Part shown: piece after piece, positions 16,213 through 23,997 of the stretch | How the letters are laid out: each line of letters opens with the position of its first letter | Numbering within the stretch: the stretch's first letter is position 1 | Assembly (NCBI GenBank): GCA_022652985.1 | Contig: JALCRY010000007.1 | Location: 1-64,000 of the forward strand | Length of the DNA stretch: 64,000 bases | Source: Eubacteriaceae bacterium | GTDB taxonomy: Bacteria; Bacillota; Clostridia; Peptostreptococcales; Anaerovoracaceae | Direction of reading: 5' to 3' | Position numbers and translations under genes: made by a program | The notes under the pieces: generated by a model | Seen by the model: the letters and a program-made list of their open reading frames with translations, nothing else | Database searches by the model: none | What the model was told of the DNA's origin: nothing

Positions 16213-16660
16213 GCCTATAAAGGCCGTTTTTTTACTTAAAATATCAAGGTGGTAATCTTATACAACAACGTGATTTTCGTTCTGTTTTTCACCATAATTA
16301 TTGGAGAAAACGAGCTTCTCGCACGTCCTGTGATTATTTTATTCTTGAAATATTTTTTTTAACATGACACCCTATTATATGTGAACGGCATTTGGGGGTT
16401 TTATGCTTCTTACTTGCGTGTAACACTTAGTAAAGGTGGCTCTCTTTGGGCCGGGCCTCTTGGGGTATGGAATTATACGGCGCGATACGTCCTGCACGTA
16501 TATCAAGTACGGTACTTCTTCAAAACTATTTTCTATTTTTCGCACGGCATACGACAAAGCAGCAGGTATGGCATGGTATCAGGTACAGGATATAAGGCAC
16601 AGGCAATACATATTTGCGTGCGGTCTGATAGTAGCAAAATACAACCTTACGAAATAATAT
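16213..16660. other. Element right end, no assignable gene
   Basis: This 450-base stretch has open frames on both strands (plus 16436-16657, 73 codons; minus 16375-16557, 60 codons with a TTG start). Neither has a well-placed ribosome site nor a family I recognise, so I leave the stretch unassigned. Both frames have fairly natural residue composition and one could be a real small protein. Confidence 0.4.
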
Positions 16661-16661
16661 A

Positions 16662-16681
16662 GTGTTAAAATAGTGTTAAAT
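16662..16681. promoter_or_regulatory. Right integrase arm-site pair
   Basis: GTGTTAAAA (16662) and GTGTTAAAT (16673) are 11 bases apart, as in the left pair at 10524-10543. In the excised circle the two pairs would flank the joined core site. Confidence 0.55.
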
Positions 16682-16710
16682 CCGAGAGTTTACGGATAAT
16701 TCAAGGTAAG

Positions 16711-16741
16711 CAAAACCCTGTGACCGTTACGATCACAGGTT
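16711..16741 (-). terminator. Element-supplied terminator for tRNA-Arg
   Basis: On the minus strand CCTGTGA/TCACAGG forms a 7-bp stem with a nine-base loop, followed by GTTTTGC. It lies four bases beyond the tRNA 3' end inside the element, replacing the chromosomal terminator at 10313-10340. Confidence 0.7.
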
Positions 16742-16744
16742 TTC

Positions 16745-16788
16745 TGGCGCGCCATGAGGGATTCGAACCCCCGACCTTGACATTCGTA
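16745..16788 (-). repeat. Right attachment site within tRNA-Arg
   Basis: These 44 bases are the 3' half of the intact tRNA, from the anticodon loop to CCA, identical to 10342-10385 except for the discriminator. The identity stops at the anticodon, the usual crossover region for tRNA-targeting integrases. Confidence 0.9.
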
Positions 16789-16821
16789 GTGTCCTACTCT
16801 ATCCAGCTGAGCTAATGGCGC
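16745..16821 (-). tRNA. tRNA-Arg, anticodon ACG
   Basis: The 77-nt cloverleaf has the acceptor stem GCGCCAT/ATGGCGC, D arm GCTC...GAGT, anticodon loop CTACGAA with ACG at 34-36, T arm GGGGG-TTCGAAT-CCCTC, and an encoded CCA. The discriminator is G. One anticodon-stem end pair (27-43, G-A) is mismatched. The first base of the anticodon would be edited to inosine to read CGU, CGC and CGA. The 3' half is element DNA; the 5' half and promoter are chromosomal. Confidence 0.95.
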
Positions 16822-16846
16822 GCATTCTTTCGGTACAACGGAAGTT

Positions 16847-16875
16847 ATTATACCATAATCACACAGTTTTGCCAA
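16847..16875 (-). promoter_or_regulatory. Promoter of tRNA-Arg
   Basis: On the minus strand -35 TTGGCA and -10 TATAAT are separated by 17 bases, with the -10 box about 26 bases before the mature tRNA start. Confidence 0.75.
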
Positions 16876-16904
16876 CAAAAAACACATTTATCGCCGGCTC
16901 ATTT

Positions 16905-17276
16905 TTATTTTTTTCTGTCCAGATAATCACGCAGCTGCTCCTCGTCCCAGACTTCGAGACCGCGCTCGCCTGCCAGCGATTCCAGATGATGCGTGAATTC
17001 GTGGATCAGGGTTTCTCTGAGTTTTGCCGTCAGAGCCTCCCGATCGAGCCCGCCGAACAGCCTCATGAAAGAGCCGTAATATATCGTTATATAGCGTCCG
17101 CTGAGATTATTGCGCGTATATTCGCCGAGGATCCAGAGATCATTGCCGACAGCGTACGGACTGATCTTTTCATCAGGAAGCAGCAGAATGCCGCCGTTGA
17201 GCTCTCTGTAAAACTCCTGCGGAAGACTTTCTGCTATTTCATCCAGTATATCGTTCACTTCATCGATCGAAATCAT
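16905..17276 (-). CDS. Zincin-type metallopeptidase family protein
   Basis: This 123-residue protein has the zinc-protease motif HEFTHHLES about residues 88-96, preceded by IYYGSFMRLFGG and followed by acidic residues that can supply a third ligand. It resembles the small PF06262-type possible metallopeptidases. I prefer the ATG at 17276, six bases after AAGGG, over the ATG at 17303 that overlaps the upstream gene. It is the last gene of a four-gene operon with the nuclease lipoprotein. No protease substrate is known. Confidence 0.75.
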   Translation of the reverse strand: MISIDEVNDILDEIAESLPQEFYRELNGGILLLPDEKISPYAVGNDLWILGEYTRNNLSGRYITIYYGSFMRLFGGLDREALTAKLRETLIHEFTHHLESLAGERGLEVWDEEQLRDYLDRKK

Positions 17277-17290
17277 TTGTTTCCCTTCAT

Positions 17291-18292
17291 CTATGGATTG
17301 CATATCTTGCAGGGCTCATATCCCTCTTCTATCAGCTTTTTTCTGTAGCCCTTATACTTCTTCTTGTTTTTGTCTTTCGTCCGCGACAGGACGTAACAGG
17401 ACGGCTTATGGAACTTCCCGGTGTTGGTGTTGATGATATATGTACCCCTGGCATTTTTATCCGCACCGCCGGTATCGCTGCTGCCGGCAGATTTCCCGGT
17501 CAGGTGGCTGTCGCCCGTTGCATAGTCTATCTTTACCCCCGGCTGCGCATCATACGCATAGATATTGAACGAAATGCCTTTGCCGTGATCCTCGACCGAT
17601 TCGGCCTCCATGTGGACCCCCGACGCCACGAGATTTTCGCCTTTGAACACCGGCGTCACTCTGTACAGTACATGATTTCCGGTCTCCTTGATGTAGTCCG
17701 CGACCATATTTTCAAACGGCAGCATGCCGTCCACATTAAGATACCTGGTGCCGGTGATCAGATTCCTGCTGTTCGCATTTTCTCCGGTCAGCTGATAGCC
17801 GATCAGATGACATCTGTTGTAAAGATACTTTCCTTCAACGATATCATACTTCACCAGGTGCCAGCCGGTCGGCCGCACGGATCCGATGCTCCCGCGCTTT
17901 TCTGTCGGCATCAGCTCTTTCCCGATGCTGGCAACTGCGGTACCGCACCGGCCTTCGCTGTCGAGGGGGCTGTAATGTTCATAGGCTTTGGCCGTCAGCT
18001 GCTTTTTTGTGAATGTCGGATCGTTGCCGTTGACCGTTACATACGGTTTGTTTTTGAAGGCGGGGATGTGTTTCAGCGAGAAGGTCTTTCTGGACGGAGA
18101 AGATGTCTGCTGCTGCTCCTGAAGTACGCTGCTGACCGCGGCGGTATCCTGAGACGCCGATGCGGAGGAACTTCCGGCCGCTGACGCGCTGCTGCCCGAA
18201 ACTGAACTCCCGGCTCCCGTACCGCAGCCTGTGAAAAGAAGACACACGATCATTACTGACAGTGCCGCTGTTTTTTTAATACTCATCCTCAT
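17291..18292 (-). CDS. Secreted lipoprotein DNA/RNA non-specific endonuclease (EndA-like) with C-terminal Cys motif
   Basis: A type II signal (lipobox LLFTGC) anchors this 333-residue protein outside the cell. A Ser/Ala-rich linker follows, then an EndA/NucA-type beta-beta-alpha-metal nuclease domain at about residues 95-255; the catalytic box reads YNRCHLIGYQL, a DRGH-like form with NRCH. The last 50 residues (INTNTGKFHKPSCYVL to CKICNP) resemble the cysteine cluster of Ada-like metal-binding domains. Such nucleases degrade extracellular DNA for nutrition or uptake. The start overlaps the upstream stop as TAATG. The combination with the Cys module is common in Clostridia. Confidence 0.85.
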   Translation of the reverse strand: MRMSIKKTAALSVMIVCLLFTGCGTGAGSSVSGSSASAAGSSSASASQDTAAVSSVLQEQQQTSSPSRKTFSLKHIPAFKNKPYVTVNGNDPTFTKKQLTAKAYEHYSPLDSEGRCGTAVASIGKELMPTEKRGSIGSVRPTGWHLVKYDIVEGKYLYNRCHLIGYQLTGENANSRNLITGTRYLNVDGMLPFENMVADYIKETGNHVLYRVTPVFKGENLVASGVHMEAESVEDHGKGISFNIYAYDAQPGVKIDYATGDSHLTGKSAGSSDTGGADKNARGTYIINTNTGKFHKPSCYVLSRTKDKNKKKYKGYRKKLIEEGYEPCKICNP

Positions 18293-18723
18293 TATTTCGT
18301 ATATATCTCCTCTGTTATTTTTTCATGTGATGTCCCTGCGAAATCGGCTGATGATTCTTTCTTCCATCTGTATCCGTCCACAGTTTCTTTTTCGTCCGGA
18401 TCGATGTCAAATTTGACATCGGACGGATATCGTCTGTTCCAGCGGAATATCACCAGTTTTTCCGCCCGGTCCGCGAATTCCCCGGGAGAAGTCTCCTCCA
18501 GGAAACAGAATTCCCCGGGTCCCGCACAAAGCGCCGGATCGTCGGCCACCCTGATATTACTGCAGCCGAGATCTGCGAACAGCTCTTCCGTATAGCCGCT
18601 GACCCACAGAACGCCTCCCGCAGAAATATCCGCGATTCTTTTTGTCACGGCGCTGTCTCTGCTCTGACGTCTTTTATTGAACATCATCCCGCCGTCGTCA
18701 TCGACGCATGCTATCAAAATCAT
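18292..18723 (-). CDS. Conserved Clostridia protein of unknown function (MILIACVDD family)
   Basis: This 143-residue cytosolic protein opens with MILIACVDDDGGMMFNKRRQ, then IFRWNRRYPSD and a SHEKITEEIY end. I recognise the pattern as a widespread Firmicutes protein often labelled ribonuclease Z in databases, but it has no MBL histidine cluster, so that name seems misplaced. The start overlaps the ArsC-like gene stop (ATGA) and its stop overlaps the nuclease start, so all are translationally coupled. The function is unknown. Confidence 0.75.
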   Translation of the reverse strand: MILIACVDDDGGMMFNKRRQSRDSAVTKRIADISAGGVLWVSGYTEELFADLGCSNIRVADDPALCAGPGEFCFLEETSPGEFADRAEKLVIFRWNRRYPSDVKFDIDPDEKETVDGYRWKKESSADFAGTSHEKITEEIYTK

Positions 18724-19064
18724 AGGTACTCATCCAGTATGTCTTTTCTGCCGACTCTTATTTTATCTCCGTCGACCATCAGAGGCCGCTTGACCAGAAG
18801 GCCGTCTGTCGCCAGAAGACGCAGCTGCTCCTCTTCAGTCATATCGGCGAGCTTGTCTTTCAGGCCCAGCTTTTTATAGAGCAGTCCCGAAGTATTGAAA
18901 AAACGCTTCAGAGGCAGACCGCTTTCTTTCCACCACAGACTGAGCTCCTCAAAAGACGGATTGTCGGTGCTTATTTCTCTTTCTTCATATTTCACGCCTG
19001 CTTCATTCAGTTCCGCCTTGACAGCTTTGCATGTCGAGCAGCGTGTATAGCATAATAGTATCAT
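18720..19064 (-). CDS. ArsC/Spx-family thioredoxin-fold protein
   Basis: This 114-residue protein has the thioredoxin-like fold of the ArsC family, with the CxxC-type redox site CSTCKA at residues 8-13 and the family motifs RFFNTSG and VKRPLMV. Members include arsenate reductases and Spx/YffB-like regulators. The lack of an Spx-type C-terminus and of any ars genes nearby argues for a YffB/ArsC-like redox protein rather than a dedicated arsenate reductase. It is the first gene of the operon that reads into the secreted nuclease. Confidence 0.85.
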   Translation of the reverse strand: MILLCYTRCSTCKAVKAELNEAGVKYEEREISTDNPSFEELSLWWKESGLPLKRFFNTSGLLYKKLGLKDKLADMTEEEQLRLLATDGLLVKRPLMVDGDKIRVGRKDILDEYL

Positions 19065-19210
19065 TTTTTATTCTCCTGATCTTTTTCCATATCGAATACA
19101 GCATAGCTGTATTTGTTGCGTCAACTGCATCCGAACTTCTCTGTGCAGTAACAACATATAATGTTTATTATATCTGAATATTTAAGGATTGTGAAGTGCA
19201 GAGCACACTC

Positions 19211-19239
19211 TTGACAATCGTTCGATATCAATTTATTAT
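19211..19239 (+). promoter_or_regulatory. Promoter of the DMT transporter gene
   Basis: A consensus -35 TTGACA (19211-19216) and -10 TATTAT (19234-19239) are 17 bases apart on the plus strand, upstream of the start at 19291. Confidence 0.65.
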
Positions 19240-19290
19240 TTACTGGCGACTTATTTATTACAACTGAAATGAACGAATGGAAAGTGAAAA

Positions 19291-20211
19291 ATGACCTGGT
19301 ATATGTATTCCCTGCTCGCTATTCTTTTCTGGAGCGGCAGCGACCTTTTTTCAAAACTGTCATCAAAGCACGACGATAAATACAGTCAGTTCAGAATCAT
19401 GTCTGTACTCGGCATCGTCATGGGGCTTCATGCATGCTGGCTGCTTCTTACAAGCGACTCGCTGCACGAAGTGCCTTTCAAAATGATATATTTCCTGCAG
19501 TACCTGCCAGCCGGATCTCTGTATATATTGAGTATGGTGCTCGGCTACGTGGGACTGCGCTATATGGTGCTCAGCGTATCGAGCCCTATCTGCAACGCAA
19601 GCGGAGCTGTCGAAATGCTCCTCTGCTGGCTGATACTCAAACAGACGGCCAGCTGGCAGGCTATATGCAGCGCGCTGCTTCTTACCCTCGCGGTAGTTCT
19701 GCTGGCGATCGTGGAAAGCCGCGACCCTGCAGCCGAACTTCATGACGGAAAAGAATATAAACCGACACATAAGGAAATCCTCATCGGACTCATATTGCCG
19801 GTCACTTACTGCTGCCTCGATGCCGCAGGAACGATAGCGGAAACCATAATCTATGACAAAAACCTGATGAGCGAGGACGCCGGAAGCGTATCATATGAAT
19901 TCATGTGGCTGTTCATCGGCCTCTGCAGTCTGTTTTATCTCTGCGTCATTAAAAAGCAGAGCTTTATCAAATGGCCTTCGAAGAAGACACTGGTCTGCCA
20001 GTCCCTCTGCGAAACAGCCGGCAACTATTTCTATATCTACGCCATTGCGACTCAGTACTCCATCCTCGCAGAACCTATGATAGGCTGCTATGCTGTCATC
20101 AGTGTACTCTGGGGACGTGTGATACTCCGCGAAAAGCTCACGAAAAAGCACTATATGTGTATAGCGCTTGCTCTCGTAGGTATTGCTCTTCTCGGATGGT
20201 TCAACGAATAA
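19291..20211 (+). CDS. EamA/DMT-family membrane transporter
   Basis: This protein of 306 residues has ten predicted membrane helices in two repeats of five, the usual drug/metabolite transporter layout. The second repeat ends in KHYMCIALALVGIALLGW. Members export amino acids, sugars or drugs. It has its own consensus promoter and stands alone between divergent and convergent neighbours, so context does not reveal a substrate. Confidence 0.88.
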   Translation: MTWYMYSLLAILFWSGSDLFSKLSSKHDDKYSQFRIMSVLGIVMGLHACWLLLTSDSLHEVPFKMIYFLQYLPAGSLYILSMVLGYVGLRYMVLSVSSPICNASGAVEMLLCWLILKQTASWQAICSALLLTLAVVLLAIVESRDPAAELHDGKEYKPTHKEILIGLILPVTYCCLDAAGTIAETIIYDKNLMSEDAGSVSYEFMWLFIGLCSLFYLCVIKKQSFIKWPSKKTLVCQSLCETAGNYFYIYAIATQYSILAEPMIGCYAVISVLWGRVILREKLTKKHYMCIALALVGIALLGWFNE

Positions 20212-20223
20212 CGGAACCGTTCA

Positions 20224-21411
20224 TCACCTGTTGCTCAGAAGATATTTCATGCCTTCGGACAGTCCGTTCAATGTCAGCGGATACATTTCGAAGTATTTTT
20301 TCAGCATAAAATAAGTCCTTGTCCAGTAACTTTCCTGGCTAGGAGTACGCTGCGGATGTATCCATATTATATGGGAGTATTTGCTTTTGAAATCCAGGAA
20401 GTGATCGAGACCTGTTTTTCTGTTCCGGTCCTTTCGCGGCGACCAGACCGGATAGCAGAGTTCATCCATCGCCATCTCCGCGTCCCCGACTATTATTACT
20501 TTATAATTCTCCGGGATGTTGTTGATCACCCATTCTGTCGGAATGCGTTTCCTGTAATCAAGATCCGGTGTTTCATAAAGCGAATCGCTGATGAAATTAT
20601 GGAAGTAATATATCTTCAGGTCGTCGAAGTTCCCGGCTTTTTTGACCGACTGAAACAGAAGGCTGCACAGATCTCTGTAATAATCCATCGAGCCGCCTGA
20701 ATCCATCAGCATCAGCACCTTGACGATATTCTTCCGCGGCGCCTTTTTGACTATCTTGAGTTTGCCGGCGTTATTGCAGGTCTGCGATATCGTCTCGTCA
20801 ACATCAAGCTCCGTCTTCGGCAGAGCGGAATGATCTGAAAGCTGACGCAGACTTCTGAACGCCAGCTGGAACTGTCTGGAATCGATAGTGTTGTCGCGTC
20901 TCCAGTCGCGGTATTTCCTTTCGGACGCCACACGATACGCGGAACGCATCCTGCTTGTACCGCCCACGCGTATGCCGCCGAGTTTTTTGCCGCTGTTGCC
21001 GTAAGCAGTGTAACCGTTCGTGCCGATCCACTTGCTTCCGCCGTTATGTTCTTCCTTCTGGTCTTCCAGGCGCTGTCTGAACAGCTCTTCGATTTCCTCC
21101 ATCGACAGGCCCGACATTTTGGCCAGTTCCGCAAGTTCGTTTTTTTCTATTTCCGGATGTTCAAGCCACTCCAGCATTTCCTTCGTGACTTCATCATTGA
21201 ATTCCACATCCTTGAAGTATTCCAGGAATACCTGATCGAAAATATCAAAATCAGATTCGCTCTTTACGAGCACTGCTTTGCACAGCGAATAGAACCCCGT
21301 CAGAGAAGACTGATGCAGATCCATCTGCAGCGCCTCCATAAGCGTAAGCCATTCAGTCAGCGATACTTTCAGACCGCGCGCGCGAAGCAGGTAAAAAAAT
21401 GGTATGAACAT
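20224..21411 (-). CDS. VWA domain protein, CoxE-like
   Basis: This 395-residue protein carries a von Willebrand A domain in its C-terminal half. The metal-ion-dependent adhesion site is DSGGSM in VLMLMDSGGSMDYY, followed by a WIHPQ strand. The N-terminal 150 residues contain the LRARGLKVSLTEW region typical of CoxE-like proteins paired with MoxR ATPases. The gene follows the MoxR gene by three bases. The pair is expected to act as a chelatase-like chaperone that remodels or loads metal into an unknown partner protein; no CO dehydrogenase genes are nearby. Confidence 0.9.
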   Translation of the reverse strand: MFIPFFYLLRARGLKVSLTEWLTLMEALQMDLHQSSLTGFYSLCKAVLVKSESDFDIFDQVFLEYFKDVEFNDEVTKEMLEWLEHPEIEKNELAELAKMSGLSMEEIEELFRQRLEDQKEEHNGGSKWIGTNGYTAYGNSGKKLGGIRVGGTSRMRSAYRVASERKYRDWRRDNTIDSRQFQLAFRSLRQLSDHSALPKTELDVDETISQTCNNAGKLKIVKKAPRKNIVKVLMLMDSGGSMDYYRDLCSLLFQSVKKAGNFDDLKIYYFHNFISDSLYETPDLDYRKRIPTEWVINNIPENYKVIIVGDAEMAMDELCYPVWSPRKDRNRKTGLDHFLDFKSKYSHIIWIHPQRTPSQESYWTRTYFMLKKYFEMYPLTLNGLSEGMKYLLSNR

Positions 21412-21414
21412 CTG

Positions 21415-22248
21415 CTATGCCCTTCCGAGATTATCATTCAAAATATCGAGGTCCTCGTTTTTCTTCAGCAGCACCCCTGCATACGGAATTTCTTTCGTGA
21501 TCCTATCCGTATCGAAGCCGCTGATTTTGAGCGCCACTATCCAGTCCAGGAGTTCGCTCGTACTCGGTTTTTTATGCAGATGATCAAGACTGCGGACCCA
21601 GTAGAATGCGTTGATAACCTGATCGAGAAGGATATCCTCGATGTCAGGATAATGCACATGCACTATATCCCTCATCAGATCCTCTTCCGGGAAATCGATG
21701 TAATGGAAAATACATCTTCTCAGGAAAGCATCCGGCAGTTCCTTCTCCGCATTCGAAGTGATAATAACGATAGGTCTCTGCTTCGCCTTCACCATCTTAC
21801 CGGTCTCCGGAATATAGAATTCCATCTTGTCCAGTTCCCAGAGAAGATCGTTAGGGAACTCCAGGTCGGCCTTGTCCACTTCATCAATGAGCAGCACCGC
21901 CTGCTCTTCGCGGGAAAATGCCTCTCCGAGCTTCCCGAGCTTTATATATTTCGCGATCTCGTCGACGCCGGTATTCCCGAACTGACTGTCATAAAGACGC
22001 TGCACGACATCATATACATAGAGACCCTCCTGAGCCTTTGTGGTGGATTTAATATTCCATGTAATGAGTTCCTTCCCCAGCGAATCCGCCACCGCCCTGG
22101 CCAGCTCCGTTTTCCCGGTTCCCGGTTCTCCTTTTATTACCAGCGGCTTCCCCAGCGCTATGGCAATATTCGCCGCCTGCATAAGCTCCGGACTGGAAAT
22201 ATATTCATCGCTTCCCCTGAATTTCTCATTTACTCCCGTAATGTTCAT
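21415..22248 (-). CDS. MoxR-family AAA+ ATPase
   Basis: This 277-residue ATPase has Walker A GEPGTGKTEL near residue 40, Walker B LLIDEVDKAD near 118, sensor 1 ITSNAEKELPDAF and an arginine-finger region LRRCIFHYIDFPEEDL. MoxR proteins assemble with VWA partners, here the gene three bases downstream. The start at 22248 is just after the GCAxxG gene's stop, so the three genes probably form one operon. The target protein of this MoxR/VWA pair is unknown. Confidence 0.92.
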   Translation of the reverse strand: MNITGVNEKFRGSDEYISSPELMQAANIAIALGKPLVIKGEPGTGKTELARAVADSLGKELITWNIKSTTKAQEGLYVYDVVQRLYDSQFGNTGVDEIAKYIKLGKLGEAFSREEQAVLLIDEVDKADLEFPNDLLWELDKMEFYIPETGKMVKAKQRPIVIITSNAEKELPDAFLRRCIFHYIDFPEEDLMRDIVHVHYPDIEDILLDQVINAFYWVRSLDHLHKKPSTSELLDWIVALKISGFDTDRITKEIPYAGVLLKKNEDLDILNDNLGRA

Positions 22249-22255
22249 TTTCCGT

Positions 22256-22744
22256 TCATACTCCTTTTCTGCTGTTTTTTATCTCATTGTTATTTATATA
22301 CTCTTCCATGATCGCCGCCGCCATAGCGGTCAGCTCTCTGCACGGTCTTCTGGCATAGAACTCTTCATTTCGCTCCGCCGGCTGCGGATCGTCGACGCCT
22401 TTTCCAAGTCCCAGAAGCTCACGGCATACTATTGATCCGTTTTCTTCCCGGAACGCTCCCGCCAGCTCCTGCACTCTCCTGTAATGTTCCATTTTCGCAT
22501 CGCCTTTTTCCGGCGTGTCATAGCCGTACAAAAGTCCCGCGGCCATCAGCATCCCCGATACCGCGCCGCATACCTCGCGCATCCTGCCCATGCCGCCTCC
22601 GAAAGACGAGCTCAGCCTCAGCAGCGAGCTGCGGTCAAGATCGTACAGATCTTCAAACGCCAGCAGGACCGACTGCGCACAGTTATATCCTTCCAGAAAC
22701 AACTTCTGTGCTTTTTCCGCATAAACGCTGTTCTCTAAATCCAT
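22256..22744 (-). CDS. C_GCAxxG_C_C family redox protein
   Basis: This 162-residue protein matches the C_GCAxxG_C_C family: YNCAQSVLLAF in the N-terminus, then GGGMGRMREVCGAVSGMLMA and further cysteines near the end (RPCREL). The start is the ATG at 22744, preceded by AAGGAG. The family is thought to be involved in redox or metal chemistry in anaerobes, but no reaction is established. It lies first in a likely operon with MoxR and the VWA protein, so it could be a client of them. Confidence 0.85.
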   Translation of the reverse strand: MDLENSVYAEKAQKLFLEGYNCAQSVLLAFEDLYDLDRSSLLRLSSSFGGGMGRMREVCGAVSGMLMAAGLLYGYDTPEKGDAKMEHYRRVQELAGAFREENGSIVCRELLGLGKGVDDPQPAERNEEFYARRPCRELTAMAAAIMEEYINNNEIKNSRKGV

Positions 22745-22805
22745 TAATTTCTCCTTTTTATTGTACAACAAAAACAGATGCCATATTTAAATAATACAAC
22801 ATCTG

Positions 22806-23807
22806 TCAAATCAAGCCAACAAATAATCCGATCACATAACAGGAAATACCGCCGAGCACCATCGATACAGGAAGCGTGATCACCCAGGCGAACACAATAT
22901 TTTTCGCGATGCCCCATTTGACCGCCGATACTCTTTTTGCACTGCCGACACCCATGATGGATGTAGTAATAACATGTGTCGTACTGACCGGGATCCCGAG
23001 CGCTGTCATGAGTTCGATCACGAGCGCCGACGCCGTCTGGGCGACAAAACCATTGGCCGGATTCAGCTTCGTAACGCCTCCGCCCATAGTCTTCATTATT
23101 CTCTTTCCGCCCGAGAAAGTACCCAGCGCCATCGTTATCGCACAGGCGACCTTTACCCAGATCGGCACTCCCGACGATGCATCAAGCACACCGCCGCTGA
23201 TGAGTGTCATGGTGATGATACCCATCGTTTTCTGCGCATCATTGTTTCCGTGTGAATACGCGACAAAGGCGGAAGACACTATCTGCAGTCTGCGGAACAC
23301 TCTGTTCACTTTATTGTTTGCCCAGTTTGCCAGCAGATTGAACAGCACCCTCATAAAGAAGAAGCCTATCAGAAAACCGATCAGCGGCGATGTGAACAGA
23401 GGTATTACTACTTTATGAATAACACCCGACCACATGACCGACTGAAACGAATGTGAATACACGATGGCAGCCCCGATAAGACTGCCTATAAGAGCATGCG
23501 ATGAACTGCTCGGTATGCCGAACCACCAGGTTATGAGATCCCATATTACAGCTCCAATAAGCGCTGCCAGAATGACATATTCCTTGAGCGTGATCCCTAC
23601 GAGCCCGGTGGATATCGTCATGGCGACTTTTTCACTCACCATGGCACCGATAAGGTTCATGCATGATGCCAGAAGTATAGCTCTGTCAGGCGACAAAGCT
23701 TTTGTATAAACCGATGTAGCTATTGCGTTTGCAGTATCATGGAACCCCGATATAAAATCGAAAATGAGCCCAACAACTATAACGCTGATCATTATACCGC
23801 TCAGCAT
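22806..23807 (-). CDS. pit: PiT-family inorganic phosphate transporter
   Basis: This membrane protein of 333 residues has about ten helices and the duplicated PiT signature: FISGFHDTANAIATSV near residue 18 and YSHGNNDAQKTMGI near 185, plus PVSTTHVITTSIMG in the C-terminal part. It takes up phosphate, probably as a metal-phosphate complex, driven by protons or sodium. A PhoU-like partner gene is often adjacent but is not present here. No regulator is visible. Confidence 0.92.
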   Translation of the reverse strand: MLSGIMISVIVVGLIFDFISGFHDTANAIATSVYTKALSPDRAILLASCMNLIGAMVSEKVAMTISTGLVGITLKEYVILAALIGAVIWDLITWWFGIPSSSSHALIGSLIGAAIVYSHSFQSVMWSGVIHKVVIPLFTSPLIGFLIGFFFMRVLFNLLANWANNKVNRVFRRLQIVSSAFVAYSHGNNDAQKTMGIITMTLISGGVLDASSGVPIWVKVACAITMALGTFSGGKRIMKTMGGGVTKLNPANGFVAQTASALVIELMTALGIPVSTTHVITTSIMGVGSAKRVSAVKWGIAKNIVFAWVITLPVSMVLGGISCYVIGLFVGLI

Positions 23808-23997
23808 CTATTCACCGCACCTTTCCTTCCATTTATCCTCAGTAATGCTGATTTTACATGATAAATCGGAAATAACCAATACAGTTCGGTGATATTTAAC
23901 ACAAAATTAACAAGGCTTAACATGGATTAACATATGCCGCGATCCAGCCCATATACAGCACATTATGGACTTGACTGCCTGCCTGACTGCGGACCGG

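Larger units (their letters stand above)
10342..16788. mobile_element. Integrative element (satellite/ICE-like) in the 3' half of tRNA-Arg(ACG)
   Basis: The stretch of about 6.4 kb is flanked by 44-bp direct repeats (10342-10385 and 16745-16788, 43 of 44 identical) that match the 3' half of a tRNA-Arg gene. It carries a tyrosine integrase, an excisionase-like protein, two HTH regulators in divergent arrangement, a DUF6291-type protein and small phage-like genes, and is visibly AT-richer than its surroundings. No capsid, tail, large terminase or conjugation genes are present. That fits a phage satellite or a minimal integrative element better than a full prophage. Confidence 0.9.

Noticed and set aside
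16690-16887. A 65-codon frame across the tRNA gene
   Set aside because: It is the translation of the tRNA and its promoter; the tRNA structure explains the sequence.
18292-18723. Ribonuclease Z as the name of the MILIACVDD protein
   Set aside because: The protein is far too short and has no HxHxDH metal site; the database habit of that name is not supported by the sequence.
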